A stretch of 64,000 bases of DNA. Source: Micromonospora noduli. Its GTDB lineage: Bacteria > Actinomycetota > Actinomycetes > Mycobacteriales > Micromonosporaceae. The notes below the pieces were generated by a model. It did no database searches. It was not told the DNA's origin and saw nothing but the letters and a program-made list of their open reading frames with translations. A program made the translations under genes and the position numbers. Below, one piece after another: positions 24,606 to 33,116 of the stretch. The stretch is taken from contig NZ_PYAK01000025.1 in assembly GCF_003264365.1 (NCBI RefSeq), forward strand, positions 1 through 64,000. The letters run 5' to 3'. Numbering within the stretch: the stretch's first letter is position 1; each line of letters opens with the position of its first letter.

Positions 24606-25508
24606 GTGTTCGATTACGGCGACCGGACCGGTTACGAACCGATCAGCGACATTGACCGCAAGGAGTTCCACGAGCAGGGCTTCCTCCTGCTGCGCAACGT
24701 CCTGACGGAGGACCACCGGGCGGCGCTGGAGGCGGCGGTCGACCGCGTCTACGCGGAGGAGCAGGCCAAGGGCACCACCAAGAAGGACGGCACCCTGCAC
24801 CTGCTGGGCTTCCTGGAGCGCGACGAGCTCTTCGGTGAGCTGCTGACCCACCCGATCGCCTTCCCGTACATGTGGGGGCTGGCCGGCTGGAACATCTACA
24901 CCCACCACAACCACCTGGACGTCACCCCGCCGGCCGCCGAGCCGGAGAAGCCGTACTGGGGTTGGCACCAGGACGGGTACCGGCAGAACTCCGACCCGGA
25001 GACGATGGACCCGAACCTGCCTCGGCCGATGTTCTCGCTGAAGGTCGCGTACGTGCTGTCGGACCTCTCCGAGACCGGCCGCGGCGCCACCAAGGTCATC
25101 CCGGGCAGCCACCTGAAGAACTCGCTGCCCCGGCCGGCGGACCTCACCGTGCAGAACCCCGACCCGGAGGGCACGGTGGAGATCACCGCCAACCCGGGCG
25201 ACGCCTTCATCTTCGACCGCCGGCAGTGGCACTCGCGGTCGACGAACCTGTCGACCATCACCCGCAAGATGCTTTTCGTCGGCTACACCTACCGGTGGAT
25301 CCGTCCGCTGGACGAGCTGCACCCCGACGTGAACGGCGAGTGGTACCGCAACCGCACCCCCGTGCAGCGCCAGCTGATCGGTGAGGGCACCCACACCGCC
25401 AACTACTGGGGCATCAACTGGGACGGGTACGTCGACGACGAGATCCCGCTGCGCAAGGAGCTCAAGGAGCGCGGTCTGCTCGACCGCAACATTCCCTGGC
25501 TCCGCTGA
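24606..25508 (+). CDS. Phytanoyl-CoA dioxygenase family protein (300 aa)
   Basis: An Fe(II)/2-oxoglutarate oxygenase of the PhyH family. The HxD metal motif is GWHQDGY, and the distal His and Arg lie in DRRQWHSRSTNLSTITRKM. VIPGSHLKNSLPR and GDAFIFDRR are typical. GTG at 24606 is set by GGGGAGGGG 9 nt upstream; a longer in-frame start at 24564 is less likely. The 200-bp upstream stretch is AT-richer and may hold the promoter. A strong terminator follows. The substrate (lipid, amino acid or specialised metabolite) is unknown. Confidence 0.88.
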   Translation: MFDYGDRTGYEPISDIDRKEFHEQGFLLLRNVLTEDHRAALEAAVDRVYAEEQAKGTTKKDGTLHLLGFLERDELFGELLTHPIAFPYMWGLAGWNIYTHHNHLDVTPPAAEPEKPYWGWHQDGYRQNSDPETMDPNLPRPMFSLKVAYVLSDLSETGRGATKVIPGSHLKNSLPRPADLTVQNPDPEGTVEITANPGDAFIFDRRQWHSRSTNLSTITRKMLFVGYTYRWIRPLDELHPDVNGEWYRNRTPVQRQLIGEGTHTANYWGINWDGYVDDEIPLRKELKERGLLDRNIPWLR

Positions 25509-25524
25509 CCCACTGCTCGTAGGA

Positions 25525-25565
25525 CGGCCCCCTGCCGACGCTCAGCGTTGGCAGGGGGCCGTTTC
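25525..25565 (+). terminator. Strong intrinsic terminator after the PhyH gene
   Basis: A 17-bp stem (25525-25541 with 25545-25561, one G-T pair) with a TCA loop is followed by TTT. It starts 17 nt after the stop codon. Confidence 0.9.
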
Positions 25566-25692
25566 ACGTCTGCGGACCGACCGCTCCGGCCCAGCCCGTT
25601 CCCGACCACCGGAGACCGCACTGTCGGTAGCGTGGCGGGTGCGCAGGTCGGGGCGCGGCGCCAGGGCGCGGGGTGGCACAGGAGGCAGCGCA

Positions 25693-26877
25693 GTGACATC
25701 CGCTCCGCTCCCCCGGATCCTCCGCCGCCGCGGCGAGCCGGAATACCCGACCTTCCTGGAACTCTTCTTCGATCTCGTCTACATCTTCATGTTCTCCCGG
25801 CTCGCTGCCAGCCTGGCCGAGAACCTCACCGTCCGGGGCGCGGCGCAGACCGCCGTCCTGCTGCTGGCCGCCTGGTGGGTCTGGGTGCTGACCGCGTGGC
25901 TCACCGACCTGTTCAACCCCCGACTGCCGATCATCCAGGCGACCACCCTGCTGGTCATGCTCGGCACCCTGCTGATGGCGATCGCGACCCCGTACGCCTT
26001 CGGTCGGTACGGGTGGCTCTTCGTCGCGGCCTACTTCGCCATTCACCTGGTCCGCGACGCCGTCCTGATCCCCGGCACCCGGGTGAACCGGCCGATCCAG
26101 GCAAGAAGCATCCGGGTGTTCTTCTGGTTCGGCATCACAGTGATGCCCTGGGTGGCCGGGGTGTTCGTGGACGAGACCGCCCGACTGGTGCTCTGGTCTC
26201 TCGCGGTGGTGGTCGACCTCGGCTCGGCCCGGGTCGGCTGGCCGACGCCGAGGCTGGGGCGTACCGAGCTGGCCAGTCAGATCTTCACCGGGGTGCACCT
26301 CTCCGAGCGGCACCGTGCGATCTTCATCGTCGCGCTCGGCGAGTTGATCCTGAGCACCGGCACGGGGCTGGCCGGCAGCGGATTCACGGCCGGCGCGGTG
26401 GCCACCAGCGCCGTCGCGTTCCTCAGCGCGGTACTGCTGTTCCAGCTCTACTTCCAGCGGGTCCAGCGGATCCTGGCACCACCGAGCGTCGCAACTGTGG
26501 AACGGGTCCGCTCCGGCACCTCCACCTCGTACAGCCATCTGGTCATGGTGGCCGGGGTGGTCCTGGTCTCGACCAGCACCTCGCTGGTCATCGACCGGCC
26601 GTTCGGCCGCGCCCCGGTCGAGCTGATGGTCGCCACCCTCGGCGGACCGGTCCTGTTCCTGCTCGGCAGCGTCCTGTTCGATGCCGTGGTGACCGGCCGG
26701 ACCCTCTGGTCCCGGGTGCTGGCGATCGCGGTGTTGTGTGCCCTGGTGGCACCCGCCACCCTCCTGTTCCCGCCCCTGGCCGCCCTGATGCTGGCGAACC
26801 TGGTCCTGCTGGGCACCCTGGTCGGGGAAGGGCTGGTCGCGCGCAGACGCCTGGTCGAGGCCGCCGCGCCATCGTGA
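25693..26877 (+). CDS. LtrA family membrane protein, copy 1 (394 aa)
   Basis: Low temperature requirement protein A family. The family signature ELFFDLVYIFMFSRLA lies near residue 24, preceded by PEYPTFL, and about ten to eleven hydrophobic helices follow. Central HLSERHRAIFIVALGELILSTG contains the conserved GE pair. GTG at 25693 follows AGGAGG. The function of LtrA is not established. Its stop is 20 bp from the stop of a convergent paralog, so the two genes form a tail-to-tail pair. Confidence 0.9.
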   Translation: MTSAPLPRILRRRGEPEYPTFLELFFDLVYIFMFSRLAASLAENLTVRGAAQTAVLLLAAWWVWVLTAWLTDLFNPRLPIIQATTLLVMLGTLLMAIATPYAFGRYGWLFVAAYFAIHLVRDAVLIPGTRVNRPIQARSIRVFFWFGITVMPWVAGVFVDETARLVLWSLAVVVDLGSARVGWPTPRLGRTELASQIFTGVHLSERHRAIFIVALGELILSTGTGLAGSGFTAGAVATSAVAFLSAVLLFQLYFQRVQRILAPPSVATVERVRSGTSTSYSHLVMVAGVVLVSTSTSLVIDRPFGRAPVELMVATLGGPVLFLLGSVLFDAVVTGRTLWSRVLAIAVLCALVAPATLLFPPLAALMLANLVLLGTLVGEGLVARRRLVEAAAPS

Positions 26878-26897
26878 TGAAGGGCCGTCGTAGAGAG

Positions 26898-28091
26898 TCA
26901 CCGCAGCATCGGTGGTGCCGGCGTACGCGTGTTTCGCCGGGTGCTCACCAGGTTCGCCACGGCGATGAGGAGCAGCACCGCCATGGCGAGCAGGGCGAGC
27001 AGCACCGGCGGCAGCAGGGGCGTGGCCGGTGCCACGCCCGCCAGCAGCACCAGCCCGGCCAACCGGGACCGCGAGATCCGCCCGAACACGGTGAAGTCGA
27101 GGACGCCCCGGCCGACCAGGTACAACGCGGGTCCGCCGAGGATCACGGCGGCCCACGAGGGCGGGGTCTCGCCCAACGGGCGGCTCACCACGAGCCGGCT
27201 GGTGACCGCCGCGCCGATGATTCCGGCCACCATGATCAGATGGGTGACCGCGGCGGACTGGGTGAGCAGCGCCGGGTTGGACGATCGGGCGATCGCGTCG
27301 GTCAGCAACTCACCGGCGCGGTAGATGTAGATCCGCCACATCAACACGATGGTGGTGAACACCACTAGTAGAGCCGAGGCTCGCTCCAGCGTGTACTCGC
27401 TCATGCTGAAGGTCGTTCCGGTCACGAAGATCGAGACACCGAGCGCGACGATGACGAACTGCCGGTAACGCTCAGCTACCCGGGCGCCGACCAGCCGCCA
27501 GTCGCGCGGTCGTGAGCGGCCGATCCCGGGTACCGGCCAGCCCAACGCCGCCGAGCCGTACTCGACGACGGAGGCGAGCACCCAGATCGCCAACTGCCCC
27601 GAACCGCCCAGGAGCGCCCCACCGATCCAGCCGACGCCCGCGACGGCCTCCCAGATCAGGATCCGGATGCTGCGCCGCGGCGGCCTCCTGCGCGAGATGA
27701 CCAGGATGTAGTAGGCCGCGGTACTGAGGTGGATGACCACGTACGTGGTCGCGAAGAGCAGCCGGCGATCGCCGTACGCGTCGGCCGCGACCGCGGCCAA
27801 CAGCAGGCTGGCCGCCGCCACCCAGATGAACTGCCCCTGCCCGGCCGGGCGGGTCAGGTCGACGCTGTCCGCCGTCCACACGGTCAGCGCCCAGATCATC
27901 GTGAACCCGAGCAGCAGCACCAGCGTCCCGACGACGCCCGTCCAGGTCAGGTTGTCGGCCAGTACCGTCGCCAGGGTGACAAGCGCGAAGACGTAGACGA
28001 GGTCGAAGAAGAGCTCCAGGAACGCCGGACGCTCCAGGCCCGGGTCGGAGGGTGACGCCGCCGCGGCACCGCCGTCCGTCGTCATCGACAT
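26898..28091 (-). CDS. LtrA family membrane protein, copy 2 (397 aa)
   Basis: A paralog of the convergent gene at 25693-26877, with the same start of fold (ELFFDLVYVFALVTLATVLADNLT), similar helix spacing and VAERYRQFVIVALGVSIFVTG in place of the GE-containing helix: the conserved Glu is lost (LGVSI versus LGELI). ATG at 28091 follows GGTGGAGC. The two sequences are clearly diverged, so the duplication is old. Integral membrane; function unknown. Confidence 0.9.
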   Translation of the reverse strand: MSMTTDGGAAAASPSDPGLERPAFLELFFDLVYVFALVTLATVLADNLTWTGVVGTLVLLLGFTMIWALTVWTADSVDLTRPAGQGQFIWVAAASLLLAAVAADAYGDRRLLFATTYVVIHLSTAAYYILVISRRRPPRRSIRILIWEAVAGVGWIGGALLGGSGQLAIWVLASVVEYGSAALGWPVPGIGRSRPRDWRLVGARVAERYRQFVIVALGVSIFVTGTTFSMSEYTLERASALLVVFTTIVLMWRIYIYRAGELLTDAIARSSNPALLTQSAAVTHLIMVAGIIGAAVTSRLVVSRPLGETPPSWAAVILGGPALYLVGRGVLDFTVFGRISRSRLAGLVLLAGVAPATPLLPPVLLALLAMAVLLLIAVANLVSTRRNTRTPAPPMLR

Positions 28092-28240
28092 CGCGCTCCA
28101 CCCGGTCCCCGCCGCACGCCCTCCGTGGGGACAATACGGGCAAGTCCGTCGCTGGGCCCGTCATCGGGGTTCTTCCGGGCCGGATCCGCCGAGCCCGCCG
28201 GTGCTCGTCGCGGCGTCGCGGCGGATGCCGTCGCGGGCGG

Positions 28241-28882
28241 TCAGCCCCGGGCGGCGAGGCGTCGACGGGCCTTCTCCCGGATCGGCTCCGGCAGGTCCTC
28301 GGCGTCGAGCAGCCGCGGCAACAACTCCGGCTCCAGGCTGTTCGCCCGGAACACCTCGCCGATGGTGACACCGTGCGCCGGCCGGTCCACCACCTCGACC
28401 GGGTCGCCCGCGCCGACCTCCCCCTCGCGCAGCACCCGCAGGTAGGCCCCGGGCGACGCGCGGACGGTGAACCGCTTGATCAGATCCGGTATGCCCCAGA
28501 ACCCGGCGAAGGTGGTGCAGGGGGTGCGCGGCTTGGTGACCTGGAGCAGGGCGGAGCCGACCTGCCACTGCTCGCCAATCACGGCACCCGTCACGTCGAC
28601 CGCGTAGGTGGTCAGGTTCTCGCCGAAGCCGCCGGGCGGTATGGCGCGGCCCAGGTCGGCCACCCACCAGGCGGCGTCCTCCTCCGCGTAGGCGTAGACC
28701 GCCTGGTCCGGGCCACCGTGATGGGCCCGTTCGCCAATGAAGTCACCCGCCAGGCCGCCGGTGAGCACCAAAACCGGGCCGTCGACCGGCCGCTTGTCGA
28801 TGCCGCTGCGACCGCTCGCGTCGCCGGCCCACCCCGCCTCGGTCACGATGCCGAGGTTCACCGCTGCCACCCTGCCCGTCAT
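28241..28882 (-). CDS. MOSC domain protein, YiiM-like (213 aa)
   Basis: A MOSC domain (molybdenum cofactor sulfurase C-terminal type) with the motifs GERAHHGGPDQAVYAYAEED, PGGFGENLTT and QVGSALLQVTKPRTPC; the Cys after RTP is the expected persulfide/Moco-contact residue. The C-terminal three-alpha extension (EPELLPRLLDAEDLPEPIREKARRRL) is YiiM-like. E. coli YiiM acts on N-hydroxylated substrates using Moco. TAGGCT is 7 nt before the ATG and there is no Shine-Dalgarno, so the mRNA is probably leaderless. Confidence 0.9.
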   Translation of the reverse strand: MTGRVAAVNLGIVTEAGWAGDASGRSGIDKRPVDGPVLVLTGGLAGDFIGERAHHGGPDQAVYAYAEEDAAWWVADLGRAIPPGGFGENLTTYAVDVTGAVIGEQWQVGSALLQVTKPRTPCTTFAGFWGIPDLIKRFTVRASPGAYLRVLREGEVGAGDPVEVVDRPAHGVTIGEVFRANSLEPELLPRLLDAEDLPEPIREKARRRLAARG

Positions 28883-28889
28883 GACCGCC

Positions 28890-28895
28890 AGCCTA
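28890..28895 (-). promoter_or_regulatory. Leaderless -10 element TAGGCT within an inverted repeat, MOSC gene
   Basis: TAGGCT lies 7 nt before the ATG at 28882. It is bracketed by a 6-bp inverted repeat, CCGCCA (28885-28890) and TGGCGG (28898-28903), which could be an operator over the promoter. Confidence 0.55.
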
Positions 28896-28966
28896 GTTGG
28901 CGGTCCAACGCCGGCCAGCCCTCCCGGCCGCGGGTCAGGACCGCCGCCGGCCCTCGCGGCGCGGGG

Positions 28967-29797
28967 TCAGCCCTTGACGGCGCCGGCCACCAGGCCGGAG
29001 ACCATCCGACGCTGCACCAGCAGGAAGAAGATGATGACCGGCAGGGTGAACAGGGTGGACGCGGCCATCACCGGCCCCCAGTTGGTGTCGTCCCGACCGA
29101 AGAAGAAGGTCATCGCCACCGGCAGCGTGTAGCTGCCCTGGTCGTTGATGAACGTCAACGCGAAGATCAGCTCGTTCCACGCCGTGATGAAGGAGAAGAT
29201 GCTGGTGGCCACCAGGCCGGGCGCGACCAGCGGGAAAAGCACCCGGCGGAAGATCTGGGCCCGGCTGGCCCCGTCGATCGCCGCCGCCTCCTCCAACTCC
29301 TTCGGCACCGCGGCGACGAAGCCGCGCAGCATCCAGACCGCGAACGGCAGCGAGAAACCGAGGTACGTGAGGATCAGGCTGGGCAGGGTGTTGTAGAGCC
29401 CGAGCCGTTGGATCATCAGGAACAGCGGGATGACCAACGCCTCCAGCGGGATCATCTGCACCACCAGCAGCATGATCAGGAAGCTGGTCCGCAGCTTGAA
29501 GCGGAACCGGGCCACCGCGGTCGCGGCGAGCAACGCCACCAGACCGCTGAGCACCACAGTGGAGACGGCTACCAGCGCGCTGTTGAGGAAGAAGTCGAGG
29601 AAGCTGACGCCGGGGATCAGATTGCCGGTCAGGATCTCCCGGTAGTGCGCCAACGTCGGATGCGTCGGCACCGGCTGCGGGGTGGCCGAGAAGATCTCGC
29701 TGCTCGGCTTCAGCGAGGTGGAGATCATCCAGTAGACCGGGAACGCCGCGAAGAGCGCGACCAGCAGCCCGGCGCCGTTGAGGGCGATCTTCTTCAC
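28967..29797 (-). CDS. Carbohydrate ABC transporter permease, MalG type (276 aa)
   Basis: The second inner-membrane subunit of a CUT1-family sugar importer. Six membrane helices are predicted. The EAA loop that docks the ATPase is ELEEAAAIDGASRAQIFRRVLFPLVAP near residues 182-208. The start GTG at 29797 overlaps the stop of the first permease by 4 nt. It is the last gene of the operon. Confidence 0.93.
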   Translation of the reverse strand: MKKIALNGAGLLVALFAAFPVYWMISTSLKPSSEIFSATPQPVPTHPTLAHYREILTGNLIPGVSFLDFFLNSALVAVSTVVLSGLVALLAATAVARFRFKLRTSFLIMLLVVQMIPLEALVIPLFLMIQRLGLYNTLPSLILTYLGFSLPFAVWMLRGFVAAVPKELEEAAAIDGASRAQIFRRVLFPLVAPGLVATSIFSFITAWNELIFALTFINDQGSYTLPVAMTFFFGRDDTNWGPVMAASTLFTLPVIIFFLLVQRRMVSGLVAGAVKG

Positions 29798-30780
29798 GAT
29801 TCGTCCTCCTGCCTGAGCACCATCCGTACGTAGAAGCCGGTGACCACGAGCAGGATCAGCGTGAGGATCACCGCGATGGCCGCGCCGAGCCCGTACTTGG
29901 GCGGCGGGGAGAAGGCTTCGGCGTACGAGTAGATGGCGAGCATGAACGTCGGCCGGTCCTGGGTGCCGCCGGCCAGTACGAACTGCTGAGTGAAGACCTT
30001 GAAGTCCCAGATCGTGGAGAGCACGATCAGGATCCCGAAGACCGGGCGCAGCAACGGGAAGGTGATCTTCCAGAAGACCCGCCACGGGCTGGCGCCGTCC
30101 ACCCGGGCCGCCTCGTGCAGCTCACTCGGCACGCTCTTGAGACCGGCCAGCACGCTCACCGCGATGAACGGGAACGAGTGCCAGACCACCACCAGGGTGA
30201 GGATGGCGAAGAAGAGCAGCGGCGAGTTGAACCAGCCGTAGCCGGTCCAGTCGCTGCGCCCGAACAGGCTGTTCGAGAGCCCGTCCGGCAACGCGTTGAA
30301 CAGCCAGGTGACCAGGCCACTCGTGTCGTCGAAGATCCACTTCCAGACGATGGTGCCGGTCAGCGCCGGCGTGGCCCAGGCGAGCATCACGCAGCTGGCC
30401 ACGAATGTCGCCATCTTGCGACCGAGCCGGTTGAGCAGCAGCCCCACGAGCGTGCCGAGCACCATGGTGAGCAGCACGTTGGCCGCGGCGAACAGAACAG
30501 TGTTGCGCAGCACGGTCAGGAAGAACGGGTCGGAGAGGATGTCGACGTAGTTGCCGAACCCCACCCACGGCCACTCCCGATCGCCGCGCAGCTGCCGGAC
30601 GCTGTTCAGCCGGTAGAAGGACATCACCACCACCTGGCCGAGCGGCCAGAGCAGCAGCACCCCGATGATCAGCAGGGCGGGCAGGAGCAGCAGGTAGGGC
30701 AGGCGGTCCACCCGGCGACGCCGCCGCGCGGGGTTCTCCCGCGCGGCGGCCGTCTCCGGGCTTTTTGTCTGGGAGCTCAC
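29794..30780 (-). CDS. Carbohydrate ABC transporter permease, MalF type (328 aa)
   Basis: The first permease of the CUT1-type importer, with an Arg-rich cytoplasmic N-terminus (residues 1-25) and six to seven helices. The EAA loop is SELHEAARVDGASPWRVFWKITFPLLRP. GTG at 30780 overlaps the substrate-binding protein stop by 4 nt, so translation of all three genes is coupled. The sugar is unknown. Confidence 0.93.
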   Translation of the reverse strand: MSSQTKSPETAAARENPARRRRRVDRLPYLLLLPALLIIGVLLLWPLGQVVVMSFYRLNSVRQLRGDREWPWVGFGNYVDILSDPFFLTVLRNTVLFAAANVLLTMVLGTLVGLLLNRLGRKMATFVASCVMLAWATPALTGTIVWKWIFDDTSGLVTWLFNALPDGLSNSLFGRSDWTGYGWFNSPLLFFAILTLVVVWHSFPFIAVSVLAGLKSVPSELHEAARVDGASPWRVFWKITFPLLRPVFGILIVLSTIWDFKVFTQQFVLAGGTQDRPTFMLAIYSYAEAFSPPPKYGLGAAIAVILTLILLVVTGFYVRMVLRQEDES

Positions 30781-32060
30781 TTGCTGTTCAAAATGCCTTC
30801 CATCTCACCGGCCGCATCGGCGGTAGCCTTCTCGACCGTCTTCTGACCCTTCATGACCGAGCTGTTCATCGCCTGGGTCACCGTCTTCGTCCGGCTGACC
30901 TCCACCCACTTCGGGGTGAGCGGCGTGAGCTTGGTGTTCTGCATGGTGGTGGCGAACGCCGCCATCACCTTGTCGTTCGCGTACGCGTCACCGGAGACCA
31001 GGTCCTTGTAGACCGGGAAGAAGCCGAGGCTGCTCGCGAAGCTCTGCGCGTTCTTCTTGTTGAGCAGCACGGTCAGGTAGTCCCAGGCCAGGTCCTGCCG
31101 CTCGCTGTCCTTCCAGATCGCCACGTCCGAGCCGCCCGCGAAACCAGGCGCCGCCTTGCCGTCCGGGCCGGGGATCGGGAACGTACCCCAGACCTTCTCG
31201 ATCTCGGGGTTGTCCTTCTTGATGGCGCCCTGCTGCCAGCTACCGGCGAAGGCCATCGCGGCCTTGCCGGTGGCGAACTGGGTGCGCGCGTCGATCTCGT
31301 TCCAGCCCGCCGCCGCCGGCGGGGCAACCTTGTGCACGGTCACCAGATCGGTCCAGAACTTGACGGCCCGCTGCGCCTCGGGCGTGGTGTAGCCGGACTT
31401 CCAGGTGCCGCCCTGGTTGCTGGCGATCTCGCCGCCGGCACCCCAGAGGAAGGAGTAGAAGGGCAGCTCGGAGTTGCCGGGCAGGGCGATGCCGTAGGTG
31501 CCCTTCTTCTTCGCCTGCACAGCCTTGGCCACCGTGACCAGGTCGTCCCAGGTCTTCGGGGGCTGCACGCCGGCCTCGGCGAACCAGTCGGTGCGGTAGT
31601 AGATCGCTCGCACACCGGCGTACCAGGGCACGCCGTACTGCTTGCCGTCGAGCTGCGCGTTGCGCACCAGGTCGGGCAGCAGATCCTTGCCGTCGGCCCA
31701 GCCGCCCATCCGACCACTCACGTCGGCGAGCGCCTCCTGGGCGGCCCAACCCTGAGTCTCGGTGTTGCCCAGCTCGGTGATGTCCGGCCCTTCCCCGCCG
31801 GCGAGCGCCGCCTGGAACTTCTTGGGCGCCTCCAGCCAGGGGATGTACTGCACGACCACATCGGTGTCGGGGTGCTTCTGGCGGAACTCGGCCTCGACCC
31901 CGTCGAGGAAGGAGTTCTGCGCGTCCCCGCCCTCGCCCATCATCCAGACCGTGAGCTTGCTGTCGTCAGCCGCATCGTCGGAGCCTCCACAGCCGGTCAG
32001 CACCATCGCGGCCGAGGCCACCATGGCGGTGACCGGGGCCAGCCGCTTCCACCTGTTCAC
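30777..32060 (-). CDS. Sugar ABC transporter substrate-binding lipoprotein (427 aa)
   Basis: An extracellular solute-binding protein, family 1. The signal peptide ends in the lipobox VLTGC near residue 24. The mature protein has KLTVWMMGEG at the start, WLEAPKKFQAALAGGEGPDI, VPWYAGVRAIYYRTDWF and FPIPGPDGKAAPGFAGGSDVAIW, which match maltose/oligosaccharide binders. GTG at 32060 follows GAGGGGAG. No ATPase and no LacI regulator is encoded nearby; in actinomycetes the shared ATPase MsiK usually serves such operons. A promoter candidate lies upstream at 32106-32135. Confidence 0.93.
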   Translation of the reverse strand: MNRWKRLAPVTAMVASAAMVLTGCGGSDDAADDSKLTVWMMGEGGDAQNSFLDGVEAEFRQKHPDTDVVVQYIPWLEAPKKFQAALAGGEGPDITELGNTETQGWAAQEALADVSGRMGGWADGKDLLPDLVRNAQLDGKQYGVPWYAGVRAIYYRTDWFAEAGVQPPKTWDDLVTVAKAVQAKKKGTYGIALPGNSELPFYSFLWGAGGEIASNQGGTWKSGYTTPEAQRAVKFWTDLVTVHKVAPPAAAGWNEIDARTQFATGKAAMAFAGSWQQGAIKKDNPEIEKVWGTFPIPGPDGKAAPGFAGGSDVAIWKDSERQDLAWDYLTVLLNKKNAQSFASSLGFFPVYKDLVSGDAYANDKVMAAFATTMQNTKLTPLTPKWVEVSRTKTVTQAMNSSVMKGQKTVEKATADAAGEMEGILNSK

Positions 32061-32105
32061 GCCACTTCTCCCCTCGCGCCGCCTGGAACTAACCTTCTCC
32101 GCCGC

Positions 32106-32135
32106 ACCCTAGTACGGAGAATTCCTTTACGACAG
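32106..32135 (-). promoter_or_regulatory. Candidate promoter of the sugar ABC operon
   Basis: On the minus strand CTGTCG (32135-32130) and TAGGGT (32111-32106) are separated by 18 nt, 46 bp upstream of the substrate-binding protein start. The intervening sequence is AT-richer than average. It is a visual match only. Confidence 0.4.
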
Positions 32136-32225
32136 TGGGCAGGACTGGCCGAAGCGTGGCGACCGTACCGCAGCGGCCCGACGACCGGCACTCCAACATC
32201 CGGCCAAAGTTGGGCCTTCCAACAC

Positions 32226-32260
32226 GAAAGAGCGCCCGGCTCTCCGCCGGGCGCTCTTTC
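32226..32260. terminator. Bidirectional intrinsic terminator
   Basis: A perfect 15-bp stem (32226-32240 with 32246-32260) has an A-rich left end and T-rich right end, so it works on both strands. It lies downstream of the first GlsB-type gene on the minus strand, separating it from the sugar operon. Confidence 0.9.
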
Positions 32261-32311
32261 CAGTCGTGCTGTCCTACCAGTGGTGCTGTGTCGCCAGATG
32301 ATGCCGGGTCG

Positions 32312-32596
32312 TTATCGGGTGACGCTGCGGCGGCGACCCACACCGGCCACCAGCGCGACAGCGATCGCGGCCACCACGACCTGCACCAGCAGCTCGGCCC
32401 AGTCGATACCGCTCGTCTCGGTCGCGATGCCGATGGCCCGCGCCAGGACGGTGCCCAGCAGCGCGGCACCGACACCGATCAGCAGGTGCAGCCAGATCGG
32501 CATGTTCTGCCGGCCCGGGACGACCAGGCGGCCGAGCGCGCCGACGATGAGACCAACAACGATCGCAGTGATGATGCCCCACACGGTGAGCTCCAC
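32312..32596 (-). CDS. GlsB/YeaQ/YmgE family stress-response membrane protein, copy 1 (94 aa)
   Basis: A small three-helix membrane protein (transglycosylase-associated protein family). It has ELTVWGIITAIVVGLIVGALGR, then LVVPGRQNMPIWLHLLIGVGAALLG and a final helix ELLVQVVVAAIAVALVAGVG, and a basic tail. The start GTG at 32596 has GGAGG 6 nt upstream; an in-frame GTG at 32602 overlaps the Shine-Dalgarno. It differs from the second copy at only about six residues. General stress or envelope association is known for the family, but its activity is not. Confidence 0.92.
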   Translation of the reverse strand: MELTVWGIITAIVVGLIVGALGRLVVPGRQNMPIWLHLLIGVGAALLGTVLARAIGIATETSGIDWAELLVQVVVAAIAVALVAGVGRRRSVTR

Positions 32597-32690
32597 GGCC
32601 ACCCTCCTTCAAGAATGTCTGACACACGGTGCGTGTGCTTCCTGTCGTGACCGTTAATTGCCCTACCCACCGAAAATCCAAACCGACTTC
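32597..32690 (-). promoter_or_regulatory. Leader and promoter region of GlsB copy 1 (duplicated)
   Basis: This about 95-bp segment is closely matched by 33402-33497 in front of copy 2. Both share GTTTGG, 9 nt, then GGGT on the minus strand (here 32683-32678 and 32668-32665), resembling a shortened SigB/SigF-type GTTT-GGGTAT promoter. A hairpin of CACACG and CGTGTG near 32620-32634 is kept as a stem in the other copy although the loop differs. Confidence 0.55.
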
Positions 32691-32757
32691 AATCACCAAA
32701 CGATCACGACTTGGTCGACAGGAACAGGTTCCACCGCGGTCCCACCAGCCCCTCAGG

Positions 32758-32896
32758 CCACCCCGGCCACCCCGGCCACCCCGGCCGCCGAGCCACCGGG
32801 CCACCGGGCCACCGGGCCGCCGGGCCACCGGGCCACCGGGCCACCGGGCCACCGGGCCACCGGGCCACCGGGCCACCGGGCCACCGGGCCACCGGG
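32758..32896. repeat. Tandem repeat: 9-mers then 13 octamers between the GlsB copies
   Basis: Three copies of CCACCCCGG (32758-32784) are followed, after 8 nt, by thirteen uninterrupted copies of CCACCGGG (32793-32896); copy 4 is CCGCCGGG. The near-perfect array looks like a slippage-prone microsatellite. It lies in a 520-bp gap (32597-33116) with no other gene, and the open frames across it are repeat artefacts. Confidence 0.95.
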
Positions 32897-33041
32897 CATG
32901 ATCAACACGAGGTCATTGAATCCGCGGTATTGGACCCACCGGGACACCGCGACATCACCAAAACCGAGTCGATCACCGCGATCCAGCCCCGCCGGAGACG
33001 TCGAGCGGGAGGCGGCGACGTCCGTTGCGGCAGGCAGAACG

Positions 33042-33079
33042 CCGATGGGCGCCCGGCCTGCCGGCCGGGCGCCCATCGG
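33042..33079 (-). terminator. Terminator of GlsB copy 2
   Basis: A perfect 16-bp stem (33042-33057 with 33064-33079) with a 6-nt loop, 37 nt downstream of the copy 2 stop. It has no U-tract on the minus strand but is very stable. Confidence 0.85.
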
Positions 33080-33116
33080 AGGTGTCGCGGTGGTACGAGT
33101 TGATGCTGTGGTGGTG

